From Kappaphycus alvarezii (Eukaryota > Rhodophyta > Florideophyceae > Gigartinales > Solieriaceae), in NCBI GenBank assembly GCA_002205965.3, contig NADL03000069.1, positions 124,001 to 188,000 on the forward strand: a DNA stretch of 64,000 nucleotides, in the 5' to 3' direction. The position numbers and the translations under genes were made by a program. Below are positions 33,265-44,447 of the stretch, in pieces (position 1 is the stretch's first letter; each line of letters starts with the position of its first letter). Below the pieces are notes generated by a model. The model had not been told where the DNA came from, searched no databases, and saw nothing but the letters and a program-made list of their open reading frames with translations.

Positions 33265-33300
33265 GTTGGGGTGTTTTACTCTTGGAAGATACAGCCAAAT
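33265..33300 (+). repeat. Repeat B fragment
   Basis: GTTGGGGTGTTTTACTCTTG followed by GAAGATA matches the start of repeat B at 36,845 (GGTTTGGGTGTTTTACTCTT). Confidence 0.7.
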
Positions 33301-35384
33301 AATGTAGCTATCTTTGCACTCAAAGTATTGAATGAATAAATATCTTCTTCACTGATCCTCGTGTGCCTTTATCCCAGCGAACAGACGCCCGTTTTAGCCG
33401 ACTATTCTTTTCGAACAACACGTGTGTAACTTACCTAGACTACCCCCTCAGAGGGTTATCACCTGTAGTCTCTCCCTACCCTCCTAATACGCTCAAAGTG
33501 GCCACACTGTCGAAGCCGCTGCAGTATTTCCATTGAATCGGATATTACCTCACAATATCTCTTTTTTATGGTGCATCATTGTCGTACCAAAAATGTGGTC
33601 TATTCCTTCCATCACGTCTACTGCCTTCTGACAGCTCTCTTCAACAGACACCCGGTAACATCAAACCGTTCATCGATTTAATATTCTCTCTGCGGACTAA
33701 CTCAACGCTGCATCACATGTCGAGAAGGGCTCACCTACATCTCCGCCTCACGCAACCTGCTCACAGTCCAACTTCAACACCCCTCGTGGCTTCTTGTCGT
33801 GTCAACACCACGCTCCAAATCAATTTTTGCCCCTAGAGTGTGCCCAAACCCTCAAAACGGTCCTCCAAAGTGCTCACACGCTCACAGGTACGAAACATGT
33901 TATCAAAGGCAATTGGACCCATCAGTCCATCAAACGGCGACAGAATCGGCTCTCCAAACCGATATCGAGCTCAAGCTGTAACAAGAACAGTCGCAGTCAC
34001 CGTTGTGATGATAGTTACATCATCCCTCATCTTTATCACATTATTCCTCCCCTGGAGTGGCCTCTACAGCCACATATTCGCCGCTCAGCTGCATGCAAAG
34101 GTAAGGAATCCCTCGAGACCTGTTTCTGTCACTTCCATTGAGCCACAGCATTCGCCTCTTCAAGACCGAAAGGTGTTGAGGAGGATGGCCCAGAGAAATC
34201 CGTATTCGTGGTTGCGCTATTTACGAAGTTCAAGCATTACTGGCAAGGTAAATACGCAGCGCATAGGGTGCCGCGAGATGGAAGCAGGCGCCCAATCCTG
34301 TGTCTATGAAGGTTACTTGCATCAACACTTCTAGCACCACGAGTGGAGGCCGTCCGGAGGTATACTTCTGGGATGAAGAAGAAAATGGAAAGCAGGCTTA
34401 TGGTGACATGTGGTGTGATTTTAGGCACCAGTCTACAGATCCACACTACTATGGCTCGAGACATTGGCCGATTCTTGAGGGGACCTTTACACCGCAGCAG
34501 TCTTGTTTAAATGCGTACTATCGTTCCCAGAAGTCTCTCTTTGGGGCACATATCCAAAGTTAAACATCAATGGTTCGATCCCTCTGGCTCATTGATCTGA
34601 CTATCAGAGGAATCCACATAATAATCATTTGTTCATGGATTTGTTATGGGTACTAGATGTTGTCCTGTGGCAAAAAGTATGGATTTGCGTCGTCATCCGG
34701 ATGATACAGAGAGAGGCGTGTATAACGACAGCTCTGGTCATCTTTTTTCTCAGGTCCCAAACATCTTTACTTACCACAAGGAGAGCTGGATTTCATTGAA
34801 CAAACTTCCAAAGATGTCAACAGGCTGCTGTATTCTCTTATTCTCCAAAGAAACCTCTCGCAACTTTATCCAAACTTTCTGCAGCTGGTATGCGTCGACC
34901 CTCCAAGTTGAACGATTTACAGAACCTCTTTTAGATGCATATCCAGACCTGAAGCTCAATGAGCGACTTCTGTTCCATAAAGACCTTACCGAGGAAAAGT
35001 CGGTAGATTTGGTATGTGCACCACGGTTTACAAGCGGTGCCAAAATAGCGAATGGCGCCCATGAGCGTGTGTGCCGTCTATGCGACAACATCGTACGAAT
35101 TCTTCGGTGTTAAGGAGCCACAAATGCAGCGCAATGGAATTGTATTACCCCCAACCACCAAACGATTAATCATCTTGCAGAGGCACATTTCACGCGGGAT
35201 AGCGAATCTTAATGAGTTGGAACAACAATGAGAAAGTTTTTCACGCTACGACATTGAGATTGAAGTGTGTCCACAAGCGACCTAGTTACAGCAGAGGACC
35301 AGGTCCGAACTTTTTCTAGGGCTGGAGTCTTGCTTACAACCACGGATCACAGTCCATGGGTCAGATATGGATGCCGAGATACAG

Positions 35385-35470
35385 GTGAGTTTGAACCATC
35401 AAATTGGTCAAGAGAGGGTCGTTGAATTGAACAATTTCCAAGTCGCCTAACGATAGTTGCAATTCCGAAG
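35385..35470 (+). other. Intron in the GT61 gene (86 nt)
   Basis: Donor GTGAGT, a CCTAAC branch-site match near 35,446, and an AAG acceptor. Splicing joins the end of WMPRY to SALIEI through one AGC codon, exactly where the family signature continues. This fit is the strongest evidence for the intron. Confidence 0.75.
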
Positions 35471-35575
35471 CGCCCTTATTGAAATCATGCCAGTTGGCTA
35501 CACAGATTACTCTTTCAAGCTTCTTCAGATTCATGCAAGGTTGGTATTACGAGCTTCAAGGAAGGGTTTCAAAAA

Positions 35576-35618
35576 GTAAGTTAATCACACTAAGCTGTTT
35601 ATTTTAACTCATCCACAG
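35576..35618 (+). other. Intron in the GT61 gene (43 nt)
   Basis: Donor GTAAGT, branch-like TTTAACTCATC, acceptor CCACAG. Very short but complete. Confidence 0.65.
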
Positions 35619-35646
35619 AATGGTGCAAACTGGGGGCTCTTTCACT

Positions 35647-35719
35647 GTAAGTGATATGCGGCTGATAACCAGACATAATTGATTATGATATTCCTAACGC
35701 TTTTGAGCAAAAACTGCAG
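35647..35719 (+). other. Intron in the GT61 gene (73 nt)
   Basis: Donor GTAAGT, branch site CCTAAC near 35,693, acceptor CTGCAG. The 28-nt exon between this and the previous intron is open in the frame that ends at 35,779. Confidence 0.65.
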
Positions 35720-35779
35720 AGTCCGGGCCATCAAATGAAGAGTATGAGCGTGAGTGTGGTGAAAAAACGCCTCACTTAG

Positions 35780-36844
35780 TGAGTCCCTGCAACGAATTCA
35801 AGTCAGAACCAGTGACAGTGCATATAGATCAGGCAGTGAATAAGGTAAGATATGCCTTTGAGCGTATGGGACATGAGGTTGGACCGTGGCTTGATACAGT
35901 TAATTCCGGGCTTGGATGTCTTGACATTTTAGGTTTCTGATTTTATGACGCCTGGCGAAACATGGGCAGGAGTGTTTAAGACAAAATGACATTCAAGGGT
36001 ATATATGGATTCATAGATGATTTACAACGAGTGGTGCTAATTAACGGTAGCAAAGACAGATGGGGGCAATATTGGTGCTCGTGAACTTGGAAGGGGACAG
36101 AATTGTGGTTTGTAGCACGAAAATCTCCACTTTCGGCTATCATTTCTTAAGTAGACAACTGTTCTGGCAAACAGACAGAATGCAGACGTCCGCTACCCTC
36201 TTCTTTAAAGAAGCTCATCTCTACAAGTCTCCTGGTTCTCAGTCCACGGAAGTTCGAAGCTGGCGCAGCTCCTATTCTGATCTTCAGCCAAACCAAACCG
36301 ACCAACATTTTCAACAAATAAACGGGCAATTTTTACTCCGTGAACTCATTTGAGGCTTGATTTAAGTGGATACTTGAACCTTCCTCTGGGTATATATAGG
36401 GGTAAGTTTTGGATTTTACTGTTGAAAGATATATTCGATCTAGTATAAGGGCGGGGGGTTCTGGGTTATTTTAATGTACGGAAGATGTAGTCGTTTGTAT
36501 CCACGCCGCTAGTGCGTTGTGCGGGACAAGTCGTCACTGATGGATAACATAAAACAAAATTCCTTGCAAGGGCGGCTCAGTGCCAGCGAACAGGCATATG
36601 TTAGACATGACGGCCTTGGCAACGTGCCTTTGGGTAAGCAACACTAATATTATATAATATTAAAAAGTGAAAAGTCTTTCTATAAATTTCCTCACACCAG
36701 AATTACGACATAACAACGCGAAATTTGCAAACTCTCCGCGATTGACCTCAATGGCAGTTCTTTGTTTTGTTACGAAAACTGGAATTAGCCGCAGGCATCC
36801 ATCTAAAACTAGTCCTTTTCTAATAAGCGATTCAATGGAAAAGG
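35780..36844. other. No recognisable gene; one repeat B fragment
   Basis: An open frame downstream of the GT61 signature continues in another frame to 35,940 (HLVSPCNEFKSEPVTVHIDQ), with a GTAAGA at 35,845, so the gene might extend. The 97-codon frame at 36,060-36,353 is unrecognised. TTTTACTGTTGAAAGATATA at 36,414 resembles the start of repeat B. Confidence 0.4.
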
Positions 36845-37060
36845 TTTGGGTGTTTTACTCTTGGAAGATATATCCGGTCTATCCCATGGTTTTCCAGAAA
36901 ACCACAATCGACTCATAAAGGGTATAGCGACACAGTAATAGGGAAGGGACTATGCTCCCTAAAATGCTACCTTCAGGCCAGCCATCAAGCAGGCCGCATT
37001 GGACATGACGGCTGCTGCAGCGTGCCTTTGCATCAACCCCCCCGAACCTTTCAGTACGTC
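36845..37060 (+). repeat. Repeat B, copy 2
   Basis: GGTTTGGGTGTTTTACTCTT, GGTTTTCCAGAAAACCACAA, TCGACTCA, CATCAAGCAGGCCGCATTGG and CAGCGTGCCTTTGCATCAAC match the copy at 25,525-25,730 in the same order and orientation. GGTATAGCG replaces the TATA-like CTATAAAGG of the first copy. Confidence 0.8.
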
Positions 37061-37509
37061 TCCATAACCAATTCTGATCAATGATTTGATGCATGCAAAC
37101 CCTAGATCTTGGACCAAAATAAATGAATATGGCAACAGTCATTGGAAAAATGAATTAGAAGCATTTAAGAACGGGCGATCGAGAATTTTTTGAAGAAAGA
37201 ATTTGGATAGTTTAATACTTTAAAAGAGGGGAGATTTGGGGAGATTTAGGTATTGCAGATTTCGGACGGCTACTTCTCGACAAGGGGGATAGATCAGTGT
37301 ATTGAAGGGATTGAAAAGAGAGAAAGAGTCAGGCGGGACTATCTCACAATGCTGTTGTAGGACCAGAGCCGTAAGATACGCTTCGTAGAACGAAACAGTT
37401 ACCACGACTTGTCCTTGCATAAAGACGAATCACATCTAGCCGGAAGTCCCCACGGCTCACATTGTTGAGACTGTTACTAAGAAAGTGGTCGTTTCTGTAG
37501 CTTGTTGTT

Positions 37510-38843
37510 CCCCTCATCCCAAGATCCAACCTTGGCCTCTCCTTTTTCAAACTAATCGCCCTACATTGTCTTCGAACAAGGAATAAAGATTGCATATCTT
37601 TTCTTTTATTAGTCCAGATTCACTGTGCGACTCATCTTCTTTACTATATATAAAAATTTGGCCCTCCTTTATCGAAAGCATATCTTTTGCCTCGTGATTT
37701 GTTTCGTCCTCCAAATTCGGTTCTGATATTTTATCAAGATTGTTTTTTTCCCTGAATGCACATAATTTCAAAGCCGTAACATTGCTTCGCATTTTTTGTT
37801 TTTCCCAAGCCCTTCAAAAGTTTCTACGGCATTTCCACATTTAAAGTTCGATAGCAACGTCGTCAAAGCAGCACCTTTTCTAGCAACCAATTCATAAACT
37901 CTCCAACTGTGTCCTCAACATGGCCAACCTCTGTCTGCTCCTCAAAATCACAAATTCATCCAGAGGCCGCCGTCTCATGAAAGATCTGGTGAAGATAGCC
38001 AATGGTCCAACTGACTACGAGACCTTTTGCTGAAGGGTGGATCTGGAACGCGTTGAGAAGAGGACCGCAGTCATTGTTTTGAGGAGGAAGATTAGAAACA
38101 AAAAGAAGAGAAGGGGGAGAAAGAAGAGGTGGAGGGGCTCGAGGAGGGTAAGTTGGATGTGAAACAGTCGGATGATGAGTAGAATTGCATGAACTCATGG
38201 GGCAAACTGCTTTATAGCCTTGAGAGAGACTATGAGCTGCGGAGGACGTAGTGGAGAGTGAGGATGTAATCGTAATGTATTACTCGTCTCTTGACGATAG
38301 AGTGGAGGCTGAGGGTCTTGAGAGTATACTGGAAGGCATTGATATTTCTGAAGAGGCTAGCTATTATTCTGGGTCACTCGACAGAATTCGTAGGAATTGC
38401 GTTGGAGATATGTATTTTGTTGGAGGAATTGTTCGGCTTAAATCTCGAAGAAGGTAGGTTTGAGAAGAACACCTATGTATTTAACTTGATAATATCTTCC
38501 TTTTTGTCAGTTTCTTCGACCAAGTTAACTTGAACGCATTTTTTGGTATTTATGATTTTTGTTTGAGAATTTTTAATTAACCGAAAAGTCTTTATAAGCT
38601 TATTGTATTGATTATTCAGGTAGAGGACAGAAAACTAGGGAGGAAAATTCAAGGGAAGAACCTACTAACCCACGCTAGAAAGGTAGCTTCTGCCCAAAGA
38701 AGAATTTTTTACGTTAGCACCTGAGGAATGATGGTAGACCCTGCCTCTATTACAATCACTTGTAAGACTTGGTACACCCCCTTATTAAACTCCCCCCCTT
38801 CCCAAAATATACGTGGGTAGCATTCTTCTCGCTTTCAACACCT
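37510..38843 (+). mobile_element. Unit A, copy 2 (LTR-like repeat with acidic ORF)
   Basis: Same order as copy 1: AAATTCGGTTCTGATATTTT near 37,713; ACATTTAAAG as first TATA-like box near 37,838; an ATG at 37,920; acidic ORF; TTTGGTATTTATGATTTTTG; AACCGAAAAGTCTTTATAAG as second TATA-like box near 38,580; and GCTTTCAACACCTCC at the end. Homology with copy 1 can be followed back to about 37,510 (ATCCCAAGATCCAACCTTGG against ATCTTGAAATCCGTCCTTGA). It stands immediately upstream of gypsy relic G2 in the same orientation, where a 5' LTR would be expected. Confidence 0.7.
37920..38457 (+). pseudogene. Acidic protein of unit A, copy 2 (unrecognised)
   Basis: From the ATG at 37,920 the frame reads MANLCLLLKITNSSRGRRLM, KDLVKIANGPTDYETFC, then a stop, RVDLERVEK. 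A frame change gives HCFEEED, a stop and the Glu/Lys-rich KQKEEKGEKEEVEGLEEGKL. Later LESILEGIDISEEASYYSG (38,300-38,370) and, in another frame, LLEELFGLNLEEGRF. These match copy 1 (LDISGEATASWEPL, DILQELLSSSLENE) and copy 3 (HCFEEAEE, IDISG) in order. The preserved start suggests that this copy shows the true N-terminus. Confidence 0.5.
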
Positions 38844-39199
38844 CCATCTTGAAATGATTGATTCTGAGAGTATTGTACTCTGTAAATTGTCCCTATTAGT
38901 TGGTATCATTTTGGGAAAGGTTCGACCCAAGGTATTCTATTTGTGAAGTATTAGGTTCTATTAAACTCAGATATATATATTTTAATTTTTTTGCAGCCTT
39001 AGATCTTGATACTGCTCGTATATCGTTCACAGAAAGTAAAAGCGGGGGCTTTGAGGATCTTTTAAATGCATTTGCTATTTTTTTCTTAAGAAGAAAGAAC
39101 AATCAAGCGATAGTTGCAAGAAAACCAGTCTTTTTGGTGTTATAGGAGGGATTTATAAAGGAAATTTTGTCAATGTGTGGTCCCTTACTGTAAATAGCT
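38844..39199. other. Leader region downstream of unit A copy 2
   Basis: AAATGATTGATTCTGAGAG right after the repeat resembles the sequence after other LTR-A copies (GGTAGTTGGTTCTGAGAA near 5,940 on the minus strand), so the primer-binding region may lie here. An 81-codon plus frame (38,900-39,145) is unrecognised. Confidence 0.35.
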
Positions 39200-39778
39200 A
39201 CTACTTTGCTCAGTATTGTTCGTTACGTGTGAATGATTACCCTAACGAAGTTGAAGTAAACGAGATGATCCGCACATTCGTAAAGCGCCGTCTCAACTGA
39301 AATGGTTTGGTAAGGTCATTGGTTTATTTGTGTGATGTCTGCAAGAAGTCTGGGTTCAACGCCCAAGGCAACTACAAAATGCTACGTAATGCGGTCGTGG
39401 AGGATAAAAGGCTCTCTGATTTCCTCCTCATCAAAGGTTCTCATAGGTTGAATGATCTGAAGTGCGCGATTGTGTAATTTGGTAGGAATTAGGAGACATT
39501 TCAGTTCCTAGGTGAACTACCAAACGAAGACCACAAATCGATGTCATTTTTGCATCGTAAGAAAAGTCAGCGGCGTTATGGCCAGTGAAAAGCGATGTAG
39601 GAAACTTGGAAGAACGACTGGGAAGCAGGTTTGGCAATCGACTGGACATAACACCATCACAGTCGGTGATCCTTACTTTAACCATCAAAAACCCAAATCA
39701 CATGCTATGAAATATACAAAGTAAATAAACTTCGAGGCATTGTTAGAAAGTGCCTTGAAAATATGAAATAAAATGCGT

Positions 39779-39890
39779 ATTGAGACAAGTGCGGTGGCTA
39801 CGTTCACCATGAAAGCAGCTGCTGGACTAGAGATAACAGATGGGCAACGATACCAGAGGAACAAAGCGAGCCTGAAACTGAGATGAAACG
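39779..39890 (+). pseudogene. G2 gag zinc knuckle
   Basis: The plus frame reads DKCGGYVHHESSCWTRDNRW and an acidic stretch PEEQSEPETEM. It fits C-x2-C-x4-H-x4-C if the stop codon (TGA) three codons before the Cys stands where the first Cys should be. Nucleocapsid-type RNA binding would be its role. Confidence 0.55.
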
Positions 39891-41139
39891 TTTACAGAAA
39901 CAAGGATGATAAACTGAACAAAGTTGGAAAATTATCAACTGCTGGCGAATGCGGGGAAGTCGTTTTGACAAAAGGGATGCAGTAGTTAATGCGTTATAGC
40001 TTATATATATATATATAGATTATATATATATAGGAAGCAAAGATTGAATCATGAAATGATTAAGCATGTTACAAAATCTGTCCCCTCCCGGATAAAAAGA
40101 TTTGATCAAATTGTACTGCGATCAGAAAATGCTCAGGCAAGGAAAATTTAAAAGCAGAAAAGTCAAAATATTCTGAGAGATATATAAGGGTATGCGAATA
40201 AATAAATTTTGGTAGCCTAGCTCGCTTGGGCGCCAACTGGATTCACGTTTCGTCAGCTCTTAAGGGCGGACGCGGAGTATAAGAAGAAAGCTCCGAAAGA
40301 TTATGAAGTCTAGTAAGTCCAATAAGGACAAAATAATATTTCTAAGCTCAGCCTAGACAGCACCAATAAGTTCTGATGTGTAACATGTCAAAATTTAGAG
40401 CACGAATACATCACCTCTTCTCGATTCTTGCAGTTTTCCAAATTTGGTTTCAGAAAGCTTTGTGACGAACCTTGGTATCAAATTATATCCAATTAAAAAA
40501 GGATACATATTGCATATAGAACCTTTTCAATGTATGTAAGTTCTATTTGCAACGCTTTTGAGTTCTTGGGAGACTCCGAAGTCGATAAGTATTTTCTCGT
40601 TCTGACTAAGTTTCCTTTAGATGCATCCATAGGCTGTCTGGGAATGGAAAGCTTGCGGACGGGCATTAACCTCAAAAAACGAAGTCACTTAGTTCAAATT
40701 GGAGACACAGTCAAAAGAACGCCTTTGTACTTTGAAAAGTCGTAGAAAAAGAACACTTGCGAGATATAGACAGTGATAATATAACCTCTAGCTATGACAA
40801 CGGTGGTTTAGAGCCAACAGCGCCTTCGAAAATGGAAAATTTGTGATAGAAGGATATTAATCTTTGAGTGGAAGTATTACGATTTTGGTGTGATAAATAA
40901 AGCGACTGTGATTTGAATGCAAATCTAATCTCTTCATTTCCAGCAGTTTGCGACTTTTTTGGATTCAAGAACAATATCAACGTTATGAGAGATGAATATT
41001 TATCCGTAGAAACGGAGGATACGGTGACGATAAAATTTGAAAATATATATGCAACGAAAGTAGATCACCAAAATGGAGATGGGAATGGTCACTGGTGAGA
41101 AGATAAAAGTATCTTGGATACCAGTGAAGATTTGGAACA

Positions 41140-41410
41140 ACTCATCTCTATCATGTATAAGAAGATATTCGAGATATTAACATCTTCCGAAGTGTTTTGT
41201 TTTGCGGTCGTATACATTGATGATATTATAGTTTTCCAAAAAAAATTTGGATGAGTATATTTATTATTTCAAAACAGCAGTGGAGAGAATGTTGTAGTAC
41301 TGCTTAAAATAAAAATAGGTTAATGACTTAATGTGCAGTTCTCCATCAATCTATTGGGCCACATTGTAGATCGAGGAAGAATCAAAGTCAATCCGGAAAT
41401 TTATGAAAAT
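41140..41410 (+). pseudogene. G2 reverse transcriptase motif C region
   Basis: VVYIDDIIVF at about 41,209-41,238 holds the Y-x-D-D catalytic box, and LLGHIVDRGRIKVNPE at about 41,346-41,396 is the characteristic gypsy 'LGH-h-V-x-x-x-G-I-x-x-x-P' block downstream. Between them, frames shift and stops occur. Confidence 0.8.
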
Positions 41411-42109
41411 TGGAACTGAAACCGAGTCTTAACTCAAAAAATCCCCATACTTCTGAGGATTCATCAAAGTTCTCTTCATTAACGCGATTCCACCTCATGA
41501 CATAAATGCGAAAATTGCAAAATTTCTGTAATAAGTAAATGCAGATTGAATTCGAAAATTTAAAAAAAAATGCAAGCCACTCGGCTAAGTATTTATCCTA
41601 TATGGTGGTTTACTTATTAATTTTCTTCAGTACTTGTTATTTATCCTTACTCAGAGGAATCATTTATATTGGGAAAATATGCATCTGATCGTTCTTTGGG
41701 AGAAAGTTTGTCTCCAAAAGATGAACAATGAAGGCTACATTTCGTTTAATTCGAATTTTTGTACTCTATATTATGCAAAGAGGGGATGATATGTTTCTGA
41801 TAAGGAATCACTGAGAGTCTTTTTTTCATTCAATTTTTTTGTGCTTGTCTTTTATAATTCGAAAAATTTATTCTCAAAATTCATCACCAGAAACGTAAGG
41901 CAATGTTGAGGAAGAAAGATGTACATCACCGACTAGCTAAATGGTGTACCATTTAGCACAGTTAGTTCAAAACATACATATAAGTACCAAATGATAGGGT
42001 TAAAATGGGTTTTCTGGGAAGACGAATCCAACGACTATTCGAAATGAATATTTGTGAATGCGACTTAAGTGCTAAAGTATAATTCAAAGAGCAAGGGTGG
42101 GGATGAGTT

Positions 42110-42360
42110 TGAGGGAAGCTTGATCGCTCTAGCGAATAATTCTGAAGACTAAAGCTCTACTACATCGCAAAGAAGCTAGAGGGCTGATCTATTGTTTTGA
42201 TTCGAAGTTGACTTCCAACTTTTCAATTATTTTGTTCGTCACTTGAAATTTACTCCCTATTTGCTTGCTCGCATTTAGAGGATGCAGTTTAGTCAACTGA
42301 TATAGACTTTTCAAACAGCTCTAAAGTCTCAAATAAACATACTAAATACCATTGAACTCG
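42110..42360 (-). repeat. LTR-A copy, minus strand
   Basis: On the minus strand: GGTATTTAGTATGTTTATTT, GAGACTTTAGAGC, GAAAAGTCTATATCAGTTGA, CTAAACTGCATCCTC, AAAAGTTGGAAGTCAACTTC. These match the 28.56-28.72 kb copy in order. Weak similarity to 6290-6510 continues on the upstream side (to about 42,590). Confidence 0.75.
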
Positions 42361-42590
42361 TTCAAGAGAATTGTGTGAACCATAATGGTAAGAGGTTACA
42401 CATTATCAAGGTAAATGTGCAAGGTCCCACTTCATTGATCCAAGCCACAGAGCTGGGGTTAAATTGACACATGAATAAGGACTCAAAGGTAATCTAGGGA
42501 CTTTGGGGCACCCTAACATCTACTGTCTTCAATTATTGCTACTTATCTCCAAGTAAATCGTGAAATGAACTTGCCATGCAGAAAAATTAA

Positions 42591-43399
42591 AAAATCGTCC
42601 AAACTCGGAGTACCATGAGTTTTTTCATGCTATCATTATTAAAATAAATGTAATTTCAAATACGGTAACCGTATTAGGTCCTCTTACTTGTAAATTTCCA
42701 CGAACACAGTTTTTAGTGTACATCACAATAATTGAAAACAGTATAAGGGAGGTAATCATGCGGGGAGATTTTGTTTGTAATTATGTCTCATTTAATCGAG
42801 AAAAGTGACACGCCGTTACCTCAGGCAAAAAAGTTTACATTCGTTTCTGGACCGATTGCCCCACTTTCATTGAAAGACAAAACGCTTCTGGCTTCCAGCT
42901 GTCTAGCAAAGAAATTTGAACAGAAATACGCATTATTATACCAGGCAATTCGATAGTGAAATCATTGTTCTTCTGTAGATTTCAGATTGGACCTTATGTA
43001 AACTAGTGATGAGGTCAAAAATTCTCATTCTCAGATTAGAAGAAACAATAGGTTTTCTTAAGGTGACATTAAAGAGTATTTCTCCCTATTTCACTGGTTT
43101 CCCTGATATCTAGCCTATATTTATGCCATCTTGGCGTTCAAGCCTATATAGCCTGTTTAGTAACTGGTCGCCCAAGATAGCTCCCTAGAGAGGAGACTGT
43201 TACGAATAAATTGCAATAGTATGATATTACCAGAACCAATAATTCCAAGAAAAAGGTGGTACGATCGAAAAGAATGCTAACAAAGTATGATTTTGAGAGC
43301 AGGAAGAGGTGAATAAGGACGAAAGGCGAAGGCCTAAAAGTGAGTGTAGAAAGAACAGGGTCTATCACTATTGCTAAGCGACTAATTAAAAAATATTCC
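42591..43399. other. No recognisable gene
   Basis: Short frames only (plus 42,771-42,956; minus 43,144-43,416), none recognised. It lies between two minus-strand LTR-A copies and may be element interior. Confidence 0.4.
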
Positions 43400-43570
43400 T
43401 CTCTGGGCAGACCCAACTTTACACTTCTGGTGTAGCTGGGTCTGCCCTTGAAGTTTTCTTCCAGTTTCCCTGTCCTCTCTCAGAAGAAGCAATTTAATCA
43501 ATTTACATATAATTGCAAGCTTATTATAGAGTCTCAAGCAAACATACAGAATACCCCAAATTGCATTCGA
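43400..43570 (-). repeat. LTR-A copy, minus strand, with a long hairpin
   Basis: On the minus strand GGTATTCTGTATGTTTGCTT, GAGACTCTATAATAAGCTTG, ATTAAATTGCTTCTT, GAGAGAGG and AACTTCAAGGGCAGACCCAG follow the LTR-A order. At the downstream end GGGCAGACCCA (43,405-43,415) and TGGGTCTGCCC (43,437-43,447) form a perfect 11-bp stem, with an inner TACAC/GTGTA stem and a 5-nt loop. Other LTR-A copies have AAGCCCAGTCCCA at this place but not the second arm. Confidence 0.7.
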
Positions 43571-44135
43571 ATGAGATTTGTAGATGAAACTTACTAGAAG
43601 AAAGATATTAGCAAAAGGAAACATTTAGTTGTCCCTTGGAGCTCCAAGCCACTTTGCTTGGTATTAGTTTTACCTTTTATAATTTCATGTTATTTAGCTC
43701 GGTATTTCCGAGTATCATATCAATAACTTTCCTTAATTGTAGCAATAACTTTTTTTAATTATAGTCAAATTGTTCTTAAAATGTCATGATATGAATTTTT
43801 CACTTTGCAAAAAAACGAAAACATATATTGCAAATTATTAAATAAAGGTCCACTTTCTGATATTTCTCTGCAGACACATTTCTAGTGCATACCAACGTGT
43901 GCTTTTGGGATTTTTATCACGTTAGAGTGGTAAAGCCATGTAATAATGAACTTTCACGGTTTCAATTATATCATTATGGCAAGTTCACATCACTTTTTTG
44001 CTTAAAATGGCAAAGGTTGAAGAGATTAGATGCTAGGGTACCTGAAAATACAAATTTCAGTTGCGCGAAACTACATATGGTTCAACTCAATCCTACTCTT
44101 TTGTTCTGGGGCTCCAATACTTCAAATGGTTATTA
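43571..44135. other. AT-rich, no recognisable gene
   Basis: The 83-codon plus frame (43,885-44,136) is unrecognised. In the three unit A copies this position would hold the acidic ORF; here that sequence is absent or replaced. Confidence 0.4.
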
Positions 44136-44447
44136 ACCTTGATAATATCTTCCCTGCAGTCAATCTCGTCCAAAATAACATGTGAACGCATTCAATAATA
44201 TTTAGTATCTTTTTAATTCTTCAGTACGTCAAAAGTATATACAAGCGGAGTAAACTCCATTTACTAGAGGAAACCGCAAACAAACCGAGAGTAAACTTCG
44301 AACCAAAACATTCGATCAGATTCCTAGCCTTTATACAAAGTCTGAAGGGCCTAACCGTTCAAAATTGTTGACTAGGGCGATAAAACTTATCTTACAATCT
44401 GCTCTCGCCTTTGCCTGGTAAATTCTATTGCAGCACTTGCATCACCC
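44136..44447 (+). repeat. LTR-A copy, plus strand (putative 5' LTR of G3)
   Basis: AACCTTGATAATATCTTCC, GTGAACGCATTCAATAATAT, TTAGTATC, AAAAGTATATACAAGCGGAG, TAAACTCC and GAGTAAACTTCGAACC match the 38,478-38,640 copy. A TATA-like box GTATATACAAG stands near 44,235. It precedes gypsy relic G3 in the right orientation for a 5' LTR. Confidence 0.7.

Larger units (their letters stand above)
33897..35779 (+). pseudogene. GT61-type glycosyltransferase (DUF563), broken, with introns
   Basis: Probable start ATG at 33,897, followed by a basic stretch and a membrane anchor VAVTVVMIVTSSLIFITLFL about residues 30-50: a type II Golgi topology, usual for the family. Then SCVYEGYLHQ and GGRPEVYFWDEEENGKQAYG (34,290-34,400); CAPRFTSGAKIANGAHERVC near 35,015; RLIILQRHISRGIANLNELE near 35,170; TAEDQVRTFSRAGVLLTT near 35,285; THGSQSMGQIWMPRY at 35,337-35,384; and after an intron SALIEIMPVGYTDYSF. 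The order 'R-x-I-x-N-x-x-E-L', 'E-Q-h..-A-x-V-L-h-x-x-H-G', then 'h-h-E-h-x-P' is the GT61 C-terminal signature. GT61 enzymes transfer xylose, GlcNAc or arabinose to glycans. Breaks: a frame change near 34,325, a stop at 34,561, a frame change near 35,100, a stop at 35,229, a frame change near 35,330. Some could be unrecognised introns; most look like real damage. End taken at the TAG 35,777-35,779. Confidence 0.7.
39200..41950 (+). mobile_element. Ty3/gypsy relic G2
   Basis: A plus-strand relic in several frames. A gag-like region (39,250-39,480) with LCDVCKKSGFNAQGNYKML is followed by a knuckle at about 39,780. A possible protease segment lies at 40,530-40,745, then reverse transcriptase motifs at 41,200-41,400. 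Downstream to 41,950 should be RNase H, but it is too decayed to read. The integrase is absent or unreadable. Later repeats in reverse orientation (42.1 and 43.4 kb) interrupt the locus. Confidence 0.65.

Noticed and set aside
43405..43447. Precursor of a microRNA
   Set aside because: The stem is only 11+5 bp with a small loop, too short for a typical precursor, and it derives from an LTR-A sequence.
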